Positions 15,228 to 23,446 of a stretch of DNA of 32,844 nt are shown here, piece after piece (positions within the stretch are counted from its first letter, which is position 1; each line of letters begins with the position of its first letter). Source of the stretch: Nocardia brasiliensis IFM 10847 (GTDB lineage: Bacteria; Actinomycetota; Actinomycetes; Mycobacteriales; Mycobacteriaceae); assembly GCF_000710915.1 (NCBI RefSeq), contig NZ_BAUA01000121.1, positions 1 through 32,844 on the forward strand. The letters are read 5' to 3'. The translations under genes were made by a program, and so were the position numbers. The notes below the pieces were generated by a model, which had not been told where the DNA came from, did no database searches, and saw only the letters and a list, made by a program, of their open reading frames with translations.

Positions 15228-15467
15228 TCAGAGCCCGGTCTGCGCGCCCTTGTCGCCGCGCCGCGCACCGCGCCGCTGGATCAGGAAGATCCCGAGCGCG
15301 AGCCCGCCGACCACCAGCCCCATCAGACAGACCGGCAGCACCGACGCCCACCGATCGCCACCGGCCCACACCACCACGGTGGCGATCAGCCAGAGCGCGC
15401 AGCCGACCGCGAGCACGGGCCGCGGATCGGTCAGCCGCGGCGGGATCTGCGGCACGTTCTGAGTCAC
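15228..15467 (-). CDS. DUF2530-family small membrane protein
   Basis: 79 residues from GTG (VTQNVPQIPPRLTDPRPVLA). Two membrane segments at about 19-37 (AVGCALWLIATVVVWAGG) and 43-62 (VLPVCLMGLVVGGLALGIFL), then a basic tail (QRRGARRGDKGAQ). It matches DUF2530, located next to the MarR gene as in mycobacteria (Rv0879c/Rv0880). GTG at 15467 is preferred over ATG at 15479 because TATGCT (15480-15475) lies seven bases ahead, a leaderless arrangement. Function unknown. Confidence 0.8.
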   Translation of the reverse strand: MTQNVPQIPPRLTDPRPVLAVGCALWLIATVVVWAGGDRWASVLPVCLMGLVVGGLALGIFLIQRRGARRGDKGAQTGL

Positions 15468-15572
15468 GCCACCCAGCATAACGGCGGCGTGCCGGGCGGC
15501 CCGCGCACCGCCGATGTGGCTGCGGCTGTGCGCGTACCGGCGAGAACGCCGGTCCGTCGGCCACCGGTCCCG

Positions 15573-15578
15573 TATCGT
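15573..15578 (+). promoter_or_regulatory. -10 element of leaderless MarR gene
   Basis: TATCGT fits TANNNT and lies eight bases before the GTG start at 15587; no ribosome binding site is present between them. Confidence 0.5.
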
Positions 15579-15586
15579 TCACCTCT

Positions 15587-16024
15587 GTGACAACGCCATC
15601 CGATGTTCGAACCCTCGCCGGTGAACTCTCGCTGGCGGTGGTCCGGCTGACGCGTCATCTGCGTGGTCGACGTGCCGACGCGCAGATTTCGCTGACCCAG
15701 CTGTCCGCCCTCGCGACCCTTTCTCGGGACGGTGCGATGACTCCGGGTGCGCTTGCCGCGAAGGAGCGCGTCCAGCCGCCGTCGATGACCAGGGTCATCG
15801 CCTCGCTCACCGATCTCGGTCTGGTCGAGCGTAAACCGCACCCCACCGACGGCCGCCAGATCATCGTCTCGCTGTCCGAGGCGGGCCGTGCGTTGATCGC
15901 CGACGAGACCAACGCCAGGGAAGTCTGGATGACCGAGCAGCTTTCCGGCCTGACCGAGGATCAGATCGTGGTGCTGACCCGTGCGGTCGGCATCATGAAG
16001 CAGATCGTCGACGAATCCGAATAA
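15587..16024 (+). CDS. MarR-family transcriptional regulator
   Basis: 145 residues. Winged helix-turn-helix: ISLTQLSALATLSRDGAMTP, AALAAKERVQPPSMTRVIASLTDLGLVERKPHPTDGRQIIVSLSEAG includes the recognition helix and the DGR wing typical of MarR proteins. N- and C-terminal helices form the dimer interface. It corresponds to M. tuberculosis Rv0880. It is divergent from DUF2530 (119 bp) and may regulate it. GTG start, leaderless. Its stop is one base from the stop of the convergent YccF gene. Confidence 0.93.
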   Translation: MTTPSDVRTLAGELSLAVVRLTRHLRGRRADAQISLTQLSALATLSRDGAMTPGALAAKERVQPPSMTRVIASLTDLGLVERKPHPTDGRQIIVSLSEAGRALIADETNAREVWMTEQLSGLTEDQIVVLTRAVGIMKQIVDESE

Positions 16025-16025
16025 C

Positions 16026-16439
16026 TCAGCGCGCGCCGAACGGCTGGTCGCTGTCGACGATGTCGCGGCCGAGTGGGAACAGCGACAGCGGAATCAGCTT
16101 GAGGTTGGCCCAGCCGAACGGGATTCCGATGATCGAGATGAACAGCGGGATGCTGGTCAGCAGGTGGCCGAGCGCGAGCCACCAGCCCGCGACGATGAAC
16201 CAGATGACATTGCCGACCAGCGAGCCCGCGCCCGAACCCGGCTTCTCCACGGTGGTGCGGCCGAACGGCCACAGCGCGTACGCGGCGATCCGGAACGACG
16301 CGATGCCCCACGGGATCGTGATGATCAGGATGCAGCAGATGACGCCGGCCAGGATGTAGCCCAATGCCATCCAGAAACCGACGAACACCAACCAGAGGAT
16401 GTTGAGGACGAGCTGAATCGGCTTCACACCCACCAGCAT
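16026..16439 (-). CDS. YccF-domain inner membrane protein
   Basis: 137 residues from ATG at 16439 (MLVGVKPIQLVLNILWLVF); GTG at 16427 is an alternative. The YccF pattern appears twice: LNILWLVFVGFWMALGYILAG with ITIPWGIASFRIAAYALWPFGR, then VGNVIWFIVAGWWLALGHLLTS with IIGIPFGWANLKLIPLSLFPLG. Several membrane segments. Family function is unknown. It lies downstream of the Eis-like gene on the same strand, with a strong hairpin between, so it is probably transcribed separately. Confidence 0.88.
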   Translation of the reverse strand: MLVGVKPIQLVLNILWLVFVGFWMALGYILAGVICCILIITIPWGIASFRIAAYALWPFGRTTVEKPGSGAGSLVGNVIWFIVAGWWLALGHLLTSIPLFISIIGIPFGWANLKLIPLSLFPLGRDIVDSDQPFGAR

Positions 16440-16452
16440 GCCAGCACTCGGC

Positions 16453-16480
16453 CCGGAGCACACGTGGCCGTGTGCTCCGG
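16453..16480 (-). terminator. Hairpin terminator after the Eis-like gene
   Basis: CCGGAGCACACG (16453-16464) pairs perfectly with CGTGTGCTCCGG (16469-16480) around a 4-nt loop. It begins six bases past the acetyltransferase stop and ends 13 bases before the YccF start. There is no T-run. Confidence 0.7.
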
Positions 16481-16486
16481 CCGGGT

Positions 16487-17692
16487 TCAGAAGAACCAGC
16501 CGAGCACCGCGTCGCGGTCGGTGCCGAAGGCTTCCTGCAGGGCGGCCAGGTCGGCAGGGTCCTTGGCCTGGAGCCGGTTGGCGGCGGCGAAGACTCGGGC
16601 CGGATAGGCGCCGAGGTACATGCTCGCTAGCACGTCGATGCCGAGTTCGATCTCCGGGGTGCGGGTGGTGGGCGCGCATTCGGCGACGCCGTTGCGCACG
16701 CGCAGGGCGAACGTGCCGCCCGCATCGCGGAACGGATCCTGTACCGCCAGTACGAGTTCCAGGTCTCGCTGGTACGTGCGCGCGGTCAAGGCCGCGGGAA
16801 TGTCCATGAGCCGCAACCACAGTCCGTCCTCGCGGGCCGTGGTGCGCACCAGCCGGGGATCGGTCAGCAGGTAGGGGAGCGGATCATTGTCGCCCAGTAC
16901 GGCTTTCACCCGCTGCGCCAGATCCAGTCCGAGCAGCGCCCGCCACAGCGCGGCGTGGGCTTCTACGGTGACCGCGCGCAGCTCCAGCACGTCGACGGTG
17001 CGCTCGGACTCGGTGAAGTGATTCCGGTACAGCGCATAGCCATCCGGGTGGGTGAACGCGAAAAGCTCTGAGCCACCGTTGCGGACCGGTTCCGGATCGG
17101 CGAACAGCATGGCCCACGAGGCCGCAGGCCGCACCTGCACGCCGGGGGTGAGCCTGCGCCACCGGTCGTAGACGGCCTCGACGTGCTCGGTGACCTCGGC
17201 GGCTTCGGCGAGCAGCACCCCGCCCGGATCCGGTGTGGTGGGACGGAATTCGGCGAAGCGCCGATCGATGGAGACCGCGTTCTCCCGCACCGCCGGTCCG
17301 TAGCCGAACCGCCCGTAGATGCTGCCCTCGCTGGCCGTGAACAGCGTCAGCGCCAGCCCCGCCGCCTCGGTGCGCCGATGCTGCTCGGTGTACATCGCCC
17401 GCAGGATCCCGCGCCGCCGATGCGTCGGCGCCACACCGACCGCGGCGATCCCGCAGCCGTCCACTGCCCGCTCGCCCGGCACGGTCACCGTCATCCGCCG
17501 GGACTTCACATGCCCGACCACCACGCCGTCGTCGACCGCGACGATCGCGTCGGCCGGCGGGAACAGCTGCCGGCTGTATTCGCGCAAGCCCGCGGGTCCG
17601 TAGGCGCCGAACGAGGTCGCCACCAGCGTCCTGATCGAACTCAGATCGTCCTCGGTGGCAGACCGGATAGTGATGCCGTCAGTCAACGTCAT
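16487..17692 (-). CDS. Eis-like GNAT N-acetyltransferase
   Basis: 401 residues, close to the 402 of M. tuberculosis Eis. N-terminal GNAT domain with the acetyl-CoA loop VGVAPTHRRRGILRAMYTEQ (86-105) and Tyr126 in SEGSIYGRFGYGPA, the proton-donor tyrosine position of Eis. A second GNAT-like region and a C-terminal sterol-carrier-like domain follow, ending in Phe (WFF) as expected for the C-terminal carboxylate used in catalysis. Such enzymes acetylate amines, including aminoglycosides and lysines, in the cytoplasm; the natural substrate here is unknown. ATG at 17692 has GGGAGGG about seven bases upstream. The eis gene of mycobacteria lies elsewhere, so this may be a paralogue. It is divergent from the SpoU gene (184 bp). 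Confidence 0.92.
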   Translation of the reverse strand: MTLTDGITIRSATEDDLSSIRTLVATSFGAYGPAGLREYSRQLFPPADAIVAVDDGVVVGHVKSRRMTVTVPGERAVDGCGIAAVGVAPTHRRRGILRAMYTEQHRRTEAAGLALTLFTASEGSIYGRFGYGPAVRENAVSIDRRFAEFRPTTPDPGGVLLAEAAEVTEHVEAVYDRWRRLTPGVQVRPAASWAMLFADPEPVRNGGSELFAFTHPDGYALYRNHFTESERTVDVLELRAVTVEAHAALWRALLGLDLAQRVKAVLGDNDPLPYLLTDPRLVRTTAREDGLWLRLMDIPAALTARTYQRDLELVLAVQDPFRDAGGTFALRVRNGVAECAPTTRTPEIELGIDVLASMYLGAYPARVFAAANRLQAKDPADLAALQEAFGTDRDAVLGWFF

Positions 17693-17876
17693 CGTTGCAC
17701 CCTCCCACGCCCCCAGCGCGCCACGCACTCGATTTTCGCCCGGGTCGCGCGCAGCGCACGGCAACCGCGTTCGTGCCGCGCCGCGAGCGACGGGCGCACC
17801 CGCTTCCGGCGCACCGGGTAGCGGGGATCGGACACCGGTCGCGCCACGCGGCAGCCCTGGCGGGCAGGATGTAGCC

Positions 17877-18677
17877 GTGGCCGAAGTGATCGATATCGAT
17901 GACCCCACCGACCCGCGGGTGGATGACTTCCGCGACCTCAACTCCGCCGACCGCCGGCCCGATCTGCCCGGGCGGCGTGGACTGGTGATCGCCGAAGGGG
18001 TGGTGGTGGTCCAGCGGATGCTGGCTTCGCGGTTCACCCCGACTGCGTTGTTCGGGGTGGACAAGCGCCGGGTGGAGCTCGCCGGCGATCTGGCCGATGT
18101 CGCGGTGCCCTACTACCGGACCTCGGCCGAGGTGATGGCGGAGGTGGTCGGGTTCCACCTCAACCGCGGCGTGCTGGCGGTCGCGCACCGGCCGGCGCCG
18201 CTGAGCCTCGACGAGGTCACGGCACACGCGCGCACGGTGGCGGTGCTGGAGGGCGTCAACGACCACGAGAACCTCGGCGCGATGTTCCGCAACGCCGCCG
18301 GGCTCGGCGCGGAGGCGATCCTGTTCGGCGATCGATGCGCCGACCCGCTGTACCGGCGCGCGGTGCGGGTCTCCATGGGGCACGTGCTTCGGGTGCCGTT
18401 CGCTTCGGTGCCGAATTGGCCGGATGGTCTGGATATACTGCGGCGCAAAGGGTTCCAGATCATCGCACTCACACCCGACGCGAAGGCGATGACGCTGGCC
18501 GCCGCGATGACAGGGGAGCGTGTGGCACTGTTGCTCGGCGCCGAGGGACCGGGGCTGACCGAGGAAGCGATGCGGGCCACCGATGTGCGCGCGCGAATTC
18601 CCATGTCGCCGGGCACCGATTCGCTCAATGTCGCTACCGCCGCGGCCATGGCCTTCTACGAGCGGGTACGCACGTGA
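17877..18677 (+). CDS. SpoU/TrmH-family RNA 2'-O-methyltransferase
   Basis: 266 residues. An N-terminal substrate-binding region (LVIAEGVVVVQRMLASRF) is followed by a SPOUT knot domain with all three motifs: EGVNDHENLGAMFRNAAGLG (motif 1), LLLGAEGPGLTEEAM (motif 2) and IPMSPGTDSLNVATAAAMAFYE (motif 3). It should transfer methyl from S-adenosylmethionine to a ribose 2'-OH of rRNA or tRNA; the target is not readable. It matches Rv0881. GTG at 17877, with CAGGAT six bases upstream as possible -10. It overlaps the next gene by four bases (GTGA). Confidence 0.92.
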   Translation: MAEVIDIDDPTDPRVDDFRDLNSADRRPDLPGRRGLVIAEGVVVVQRMLASRFTPTALFGVDKRRVELAGDLADVAVPYYRTSAEVMAEVVGFHLNRGVLAVAHRPAPLSLDEVTAHARTVAVLEGVNDHENLGAMFRNAAGLGAEAILFGDRCADPLYRRAVRVSMGHVLRVPFASVPNWPDGLDILRRKGFQIIALTPDAKAMTLAAAMTGERVALLLGAEGPGLTEEAMRATDVRARIPMSPGTDSLNVATAAAMAFYERVRT

Positions 18678-18958
18678 CCTATCCGCCTACCCAGAGCCCG
18701 GCGCCGTGGGGCGCCGGGCTGACCGTCACGATCATGGTCGCGCTGCTGAGCGCTATCGCGGTGTATTCGTTCGGGCGGGCGCTCGCCGAGGTGCATCCCC
18801 TGCTCGCGGTCGCGGTGAACGTGGTCGCGGCCGGCGGGGCCGCGCCGACCGCTTGGCGGTTGCGCGAGGCGCCGGTGACCAGATGGGTGGTGCTCGGCGG
18901 TGTCGCCGGGGTAGGGCTCGGCTGGTTGGTGCTGCTGCTCGGTGGCCTCGCGAGCTGA
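18674..18958 (+). CDS. DUF2537-family small membrane protein
   Basis: 94 residues, the same length as Rv0882. Three hydrophobic segments: about 14-36 (GLTVTIMVALLSAIAVYSFG), 40-57 (HPLLAVAVNVVAAGGAAP) and 67-91 (WVVLGGVAGVGLGWLVLLLGG). The GTG start overlaps the methyltransferase stop, so translation is coupled. The stop codon abuts that of the convergent DUF6928 gene inside TGATCA. Function unknown. Confidence 0.82.
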   Translation: MTYPPTQSPAPWGAGLTVTIMVALLSAIAVYSFGRALAEVHPLLAVAVNVVAAGGAAPTAWRLREAPVTRWVVLGGVAGVGLGWLVLLLGGLAS

Positions 18959-19702
18959 TCAGGACACGCGGTCGGAGCCGCGCAGCCAGCCGAACAGGCC
19001 GCGCCGGGGGCGCACGCTCTCCGGTTCTTCCTCGGGCGGTACCAGGGTGGCCGGGTCGGGCGCCTGTCCTTTCGGGTAGAGCGTGAATCCGCACACCGCC
19101 ACGTCGCCGGGCACCAGCGCGCCCGCCGGGGCCGGTGCGCGGTAGTGGAAGCCGAGCCACTCGTTGTTCGCGGCGTCGGCGAAGTCGGGCGGATCGAAGG
19201 GCAGGGTCTGCGGGTCGGGGAGTTCACCGGCCTGCCAGCGCACCGGGTGCTCACCCGCCCAGTACGGGCGTTCCCACACCAGTGGAAGTCCCTCGTCCTC
19301 CAGGATGTTGACCCGGCTGGAGCTGAACGCCCGGCGGAATTCGCCACGCTCCCAATGCGCGAACGCGCCCCACCCATGCGCGGTGTCGAACGACACCAGG
19401 TAGGTGTGCTCCGAGGCCAGCGGCCGCACCAGCAGTTCCGGCAGCTCGGTCGGGTGGATGCGGGCGGCCTGCGCCGAGCACACCACGGTCACCCCGGGGT
19501 AGCAGCCGATGTAGACCTCGTCGAGGTCCGGCCCGGCGCATCCGGCCAGCGTGCCGACCATGATCGGCAGGACGTCGCGATCGCTGTGCAACTGTTTGGC
19601 AAGTGCCAGTGCGGCATCGGGATCCGGGTCGTGATTGGCGCGCAGTACCGTCAACGGGTCGGATGCGTCGACGTACCAGAGCGACGAAGCTTTCGATAGC
19701 AT
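18959..19702 (-). CDS. DUF6928-family protein
   Basis: 247 residues from ATG at 19702, chosen for GGAGGT nine bases upstream. The sequence MLSKASSLWYVDASDPLTVL begins a soluble domain with YIGCYPGVTVVCSAQAARIHPTELPEL, HTYLVSFDTAHGWGAFAHWERGEFRRAFSSS and a segment on cell-wide proline-rich turns (PFDPPDFADAANNEWLGFHY). The C-terminus is charged and ends RRGLFGWLRGSDRVS. No signal peptide or catalytic motif is recognised. I recall this as an uncharacterised actinobacterial family; confidence in the family name is moderate. Confidence 0.75.
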   Translation of the reverse strand: MLSKASSLWYVDASDPLTVLRANHDPDPDAALALAKQLHSDRDVLPIMVGTLAGCAGPDLDEVYIGCYPGVTVVCSAQAARIHPTELPELLVRPLASEHTYLVSFDTAHGWGAFAHWERGEFRRAFSSSRVNILEDEGLPLVWERPYWAGEHPVRWQAGELPDPQTLPFDPPDFADAANNEWLGFHYRAPAPAGALVPGDVAVCGFTLYPKGQAPDPATLVPPEEEPESVRPRRGLFGWLRGSDRVS

Positions 19703-20159
19703 TTCCGGCACCTCCCGATGGTTGCACGAATCAGCTCCGCGAACTTCGAGCAACGCACTGGGGTGTCGAACAATTCACCGCGTCGGTGTCTCGTCCGATG
19801 CCTGGCACGCCGTCGATCCCACCCTGAAAATCTACCTGCCGTGCGCGGTTCCGGGCCGTCCTTCGGTCCCGGAACACGCCCGCGCGCCGCGAAATATGTT
19901 GCTACGCGGGGCTCAGCAAATCGGCTCCAGCCGCAGCAAACCGATTCCGGCCAACGCGCGACCTACGCACTGAGCGCGAGTGCGGCGGACCACCCGCCGC
20001 GCGCATCCCGTCGCCCCGCGCGCGTTTCAGCCGAACGAAACGCGCGCGGAGTGCGAAACATTGCGCGGCAGTCTCCGAACGGAAGTGCCAGGCGCTCCCG
20101 AGCGGCGGTGCGGAGGTGAACGTCCGCGCATCGAACACGCGATCGGGGACGGGTGAGCG
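19703..20159. other. Gene-free gap between sepH and the DUF6928 gene
   Basis: 457 bp downstream of sepH and upstream of the DUF6928 gene, both on the minus strand. It holds the GGAGGT ribosome binding site of the DUF6928 gene and the hairpin described separately. Open frames here are short and look like noise. It must carry the DUF6928 promoter, but I cannot point to it. Confidence 0.6.
20018..20047 (-). terminator. Hairpin downstream of sepH
   Basis: GCGCGCGTTTC (20018-20028) and GAAACGCGCGC (20037-20047) are exact complements with an 8-nt loop. It lies 113 bp past the sepH stop, with no T-run. A terminator is the simplest reading. Confidence 0.5.
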
Positions 20160-21239
20160 CTAGTGACCTGAGCTGCGCACGCCGAGCAGCACGTCCTCCC
20201 AGGACGGCATGGGCGCCTTGCCGCGCTTGGTGCGGGCCGTCTTGGCCGGAGCCTTGGCGGGCTTGGCCGGTGCTTCCTCGGCGGCCGGTGCCTTCGCCGC
20301 CGGAGCCTTCGGCGCGGCGGGTGCGGGCGGAGCGGTATCCGCTGTACTTTCCGCGGTGGACGCGGCGGGGCTCGGCGCAGGCGTGCTCGGAGCGGGGCTC
20401 GCGGCGGCGGGCGTAGTGGTGCTCGCCGCGGCAGGAGCCGTGTTCGCACCCGCCGTGATGGCGGGCGTGCTGCTGCCGCCGGCCGCGACCGCACGCTGCT
20501 CGAAGTATTCGTCGAGCGTCGGCTGGCCCTGCTGGCGGGCGGCAGGGCGGGCGGGCGGCGCCGCCGGGGCCGGGCGCGGTTCGGCGACCGGCTCGGGCTG
20601 CGGTTCGGGGGTCTCGGCCTCGGCGGGCAGGATCGTCGCGAGACCGCGTAGCGCGCGGCCGAAGTCGGGATCGATCAGGTCCGAGGCCGGGTCGTCGAGC
20701 GGGGAGACCGAGCCGCCGTGCGCGTCCGGCTGGTAGCGCCAGTGCGCGGCGATTTCGGAACGCCCGTTCTGCCACTGCAATTGGGCGACCCAGAAGCCCT
20801 TCTCGTCCTTCCAGGCGTCCCATTCGGCGCCTTCGATGTTGTGCCCGCGCTCGGTGAAGGCCGCGGTGACGACGTCGATGAGGGTTTCCACGGCGGGCCC
20901 GTCGGGGCGGACGGGGTGCGCCTTCTGGGCGAGTTCGGCGGCACGGGCGCGTTCCAGCAGCACCGGGTAGGCGAACCGCTCGACACGGCTGGCGGGCATG
21001 CCGGACTCGGCGGTGACCTGTTCGACGGAGGCGCCGGCGCGGATTCGAGCCTGGATATCGCGAGGACGCATAGTTGCTTCCATTTCGATCTCTATCTGGC
21101 CGAATCGGGCAAGGTCTCCGCGTGCTGCGGCTCGTAGCTTGTCGTCGGCGGGCAGCCGGTACTTCGCGCCGGACTCGGTGTCGATACACACGATGTGCGT
21201 GGAGTCGGGCGTCACCCCGATCACTCGAAGTTCACGCAC
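20160..21239 (-). CDS. sepH: Cell division protein SepH (DUF3071)
   Basis: 359 residues from GTG at 21239, with AAGGAGGT five bases upstream. The N-terminal DUF3071 domain (about 1-170) starts VRELRVIGVTPDSTHIVCID and includes a helix-turn-helix-like stretch (RPRDIQARIRAGASVEQVTAESGMPASRVERFAYPV) and FWVAQLQWQNGRSEIAAHWRY. A long Pro/Ala/Ser/Thr linker (about 200-335) follows, then the short conserved C-terminal motif APMPSWEDVLLGVRSSG. SepH is known in Streptomyces and mycobacteria to bind FtsZ and stimulate filament assembly. It corresponds to Rv0883c, next to serC as here. Confidence 0.95.
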   Translation of the reverse strand: MRELRVIGVTPDSTHIVCIDTESGAKYRLPADDKLRAAARGDLARFGQIEIEMEATMRPRDIQARIRAGASVEQVTAESGMPASRVERFAYPVLLERARAAELAQKAHPVRPDGPAVETLIDVVTAAFTERGHNIEGAEWDAWKDEKGFWVAQLQWQNGRSEIAAHWRYQPDAHGGSVSPLDDPASDLIDPDFGRALRGLATILPAEAETPEPQPEPVAEPRPAPAAPPARPAARQQGQPTLDEYFEQRAVAAGGSSTPAITAGANTAPAAASTTTPAAASPAPSTPAPSPAASTAESTADTAPPAPAAPKAPAAKAPAAEEAPAKPAKAPAKTARTKRGKAPMPSWEDVLLGVRSSGH

Positions 21240-21389
21240 CGTTACCTCCTTACCGCGTCGACTCGCGACACCGCCCACTTTCCGAAACAGTAGTGCACTT
21301 CTGGGATCCGTGGGGCAGGACACGCGGGGCGGAAATCTCCGCGGAGACCTCCGCACCCCGCTAATCTGCTCTGTTCGAGTTGAAGCTTC

Positions 21390-21435
21390 GCGCTCCACGG
21401 CGTGTCATGTGTGGCGTGTCACGTGGGTGGAGCGC
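21390..21435 (-). terminator. Probable serC terminator hairpin
   Basis: GCGCTCCAC (21390-21398) pairs exactly with GTGGAGCGC (21427-21435) across a 28-nt loop that contains GTGTCATGTGTG and GTGTCACGTGGG, a degenerate direct repeat. It lies 16 bp past the serC stop on the minus strand. Confidence 0.5.
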
Positions 21436-21451
21436 AGTCGAATCCGGTGTG

Positions 21452-22576
21452 TCAGCCCAGATTCTGCACGACCCAGTCGATGCTGCGGGTGAGCTGGCTG
21501 ATGTCCTCGGGGTCGATCGCCGGGAACATGCCGACGCGCAGCTGGTTGCGGCCCAGCTTGCGGTAGGGCTCGGTGTCGACGATCCCGTTGGCCCGCAGCA
21601 CCTTCGCCACCGCGGCCGCGTCGACCGAGTCGGCGAAGTCGATGGTGCCGACGACCTGCGAACGATGCGCCGGGTCGGTGACGTACGGCGTGGCGAATTC
21701 GCTCGACTCGGCCCAGTTGTACAGCCGCGACGAGGAATCCAGCGTCCGCTTGACCGCCCAGTCCAGGCCGCCGTTGCCGTTGAGCCATTCGATCTGGTCG
21801 GCGAACAGCAGCAGCGTGGCCAGCGCCGGAGTGTTGTAGGTCTGGTCCTTGGTGCTGTTGTCGATCGCGACGGGCAGCGAGAGGAACTCCGGCGTCCAGC
21901 GACCCGAGGCCTTGATCTCCTCGACTCGAGCCAGCGCCGCGGGGCTCATCAGCGCGACCCAGAGCCCGCCGTCGGCGGCGAAGCACTTCTGCGGTGCGAA
22001 GTAGTAGACGTCGGCGTCGGCGATGTTCACCGGCAGGCCGCCCGCGCCCGAGGTCGCGTCGATGGCGATCAGCGCGTGCTCCGAGCCGACCGGGCGCTGC
22101 ACCGGAATGGCGACACCGGTGGAGGTTTCGTTGTGTGCCCAGCCGATCAGGTCGGCCGAGGGGTCCGACACCGGTTCGGGGGCGCTGCCCGGCTCGGACG
22201 AGACCACGATGGGATCGCCGATGAACGGGTTGCCCTTGGCGACCGAGGCGAACTTCGAGCTGAACTCACCGTTGGTGAGGTGCAGCGAGCGCTCCCGGAT
22301 CAGGCCGAACGCGGCGGCGTCCCAAAAGGCCGTGGTGCCGCCGTTGCCGAGCACCACCTCGTAGCCGTCGGGCAGCGTGAACAGTTCGCGCAGCCCCGAA
22401 CGGACCCGCGCGACCACATCTTTCACCGGCTTCTGCCGGTGGCTCGTTCCGAACACCGAGGCGCCGACACTCACCAGAGACTGCAACTGCTCCGGTCGCA
22501 CCTTGGAGGGGCCGCAACCGAACCGTCCGTCGGCGGGCTTGAGGTCGTCGGGAATCGTCGGGAACGCAGTGGTCAT
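21452..22576 (-). CDS. serC: Phosphoserine aminotransferase
   Basis: 374 residues, the length of mycobacterial SerC. Hallmarks: FGCGPSKVRPEQL near the N-terminus, GTSHRQKPVKDVV, LGNGGTTAFWDAA for phosphate binding, and Lys197 in YYFAPQKCFAADGG as the pyridoxal-phosphate Schiff-base lysine. DNSTKDQTYNTPALATL and RVGMFPAIDPEDI close the C-terminal part. It converts 3-phosphohydroxypyruvate and glutamate to phosphoserine in serine biosynthesis. ATG at 22576 gives MTTAFPTIPDDLKPADGRFG, the family's normal start. It corresponds to Rv0884c. Confidence 0.97.
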   Translation of the reverse strand: MTTAFPTIPDDLKPADGRFGCGPSKVRPEQLQSLVSVGASVFGTSHRQKPVKDVVARVRSGLRELFTLPDGYEVVLGNGGTTAFWDAAAFGLIRERSLHLTNGEFSSKFASVAKGNPFIGDPIVVSSEPGSAPEPVSDPSADLIGWAHNETSTGVAIPVQRPVGSEHALIAIDATSGAGGLPVNIADADVYYFAPQKCFAADGGLWVALMSPAALARVEEIKASGRWTPEFLSLPVAIDNSTKDQTYNTPALATLLLFADQIEWLNGNGGLDWAVKRTLDSSSRLYNWAESSEFATPYVTDPAHRSQVVGTIDFADSVDAAAVAKVLRANGIVDTEPYRKLGRNQLRVGMFPAIDPEDISQLTRSIDWVVQNLG

Positions 22577-22742
22577 GCCGAACAGGGTAAAGCGTGTCGG
22601 ACCAGCTCTGTCAGTGCGGGTGGGCTGCTGTGCTCGAAGCCACGGACCGGGCTCGGCCCGGCCGGGCACGCGCGGCTGCCGGATTTCCCCGCGGCGTGCT
22701 CGAGTTGCGGTGGTATTGCTGTGTCGCCGGGCACACTCCAGC

Positions 22743-22748
22743 TAACCT
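22743..22748 (+). promoter_or_regulatory. -10 element, leaderless start
   Basis: TAACCT fits TANNNT and lies eight bases before the ATG at 22757. No ribosome binding site lies between. Confidence 0.45.
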
Positions 22749-22756
22749 TTGCGCCC

Positions 22757-23437
22757 ATGAACATGGCGTCGGCGAGCTCGGGGTGGCGACTGCGCGGTCG
22801 CCGGTCACGCACCTTCGGGGTACGGGCGGGGGCGATCTCGGACGCGGCGCGGCGCGAGTTGCTGATGCGCGGAGCGCTCGGTTCGGCAACGATCTTGGGC
22901 GTGCGGCCGAGTTCGAAGGCGGGCGAACCGGACTCGCGCACGGCCTCGCGGCGCGAACCGGGGCATGTGTTCTGGGTCCGAGTGCTGGTGGACGGCACGG
23001 CACCGTATGAGACCAGGGTGCGCCAGCGGGTGTCCGCGGCCGATCTCGAATGGATGCAGCCCGGAGATGTGGTGTGCTGCCGCATAGATCCGGGTGACCG
23101 GGACCGATTGGTGCTCTACGTACCGGATTTCGCGGAAACCGGGCGGGCCGGCATCGCCAAGATCCTCGCCGACGGACGCCGCGCCGACGCGACCGTGCTG
23201 GCGGCGACCCCGGTGGCAGCGGACTACTCCGGGCGCGACGACCCGGTGCTGCGGCTGGATCTGGAGGTGCGCGCCTGGGACGAGCCGACGCCCTGGCTGG
23301 TCCGGCTGGTGCAGCCGGTGCCGCTGGCCGCGATCGGTCTGGTCGATCTCGGCGAGCATCTCGAGGTCGCCTTCTTCACTGTCGACCACGGCGAGTCCGT
23401 CGCCGTCGACTGGGCCGCCTCGCTCGGCGAGGACTGA
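22757..23437 (+). CDS. Hypothetical protein with two beta-rich repeats
   Basis: 226 residues. A basic N-terminus (about 1-70, Arg/Ser-rich, no clear signal peptide) is followed by two similar modules. The first (about 76-128) has VFWVRVLVDGTAPYETRVRQRV and WMQPGDVVCCRIDPGDRDRLVLYV. The second (about 145-220) has ATVLAATPVAADYSGRDDPV, LRLDLEVRAWDEPTPWLVRL, VQPVPLAAIGLVDLGEHLEV and a strand ending DHGESVAVDWA. The pattern resembles the small beta-barrel domain common in actinobacterial envelope proteins, where a variable strand is followed by a PGD/VRVDP turn. I do not recognise the family, and it has no obvious operon partner. The start is supported by the leaderless -10. Confidence 0.75.
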   Translation: MNMASASSGWRLRGRRSRTFGVRAGAISDAARRELLMRGALGSATILGVRPSSKAGEPDSRTASRREPGHVFWVRVLVDGTAPYETRVRQRVSAADLEWMQPGDVVCCRIDPGDRDRLVLYVPDFAETGRAGIAKILADGRRADATVLAATPVAADYSGRDDPVLRLDLEVRAWDEPTPWLVRLVQPVPLAAIGLVDLGEHLEVAFFTVDHGESVAVDWAASLGED

Positions 23438-23446
23438 CCGCGTGCG

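Noticed and set aside
20018..20047. Possible small RNA gene or tRNA fragment in the gap after sepH
   Set aside because: The hairpin is a simple stem-loop without tRNA arms or promoter; a terminator is the simpler reading.
21380..23437. 685-codon plus-strand frame covering serC antisense and running into the gene at 22757
   Set aside because: Only the last 226 codons have non-shadow composition; the first part lies opposite serC and is His/Arg/Gln-rich shadow.
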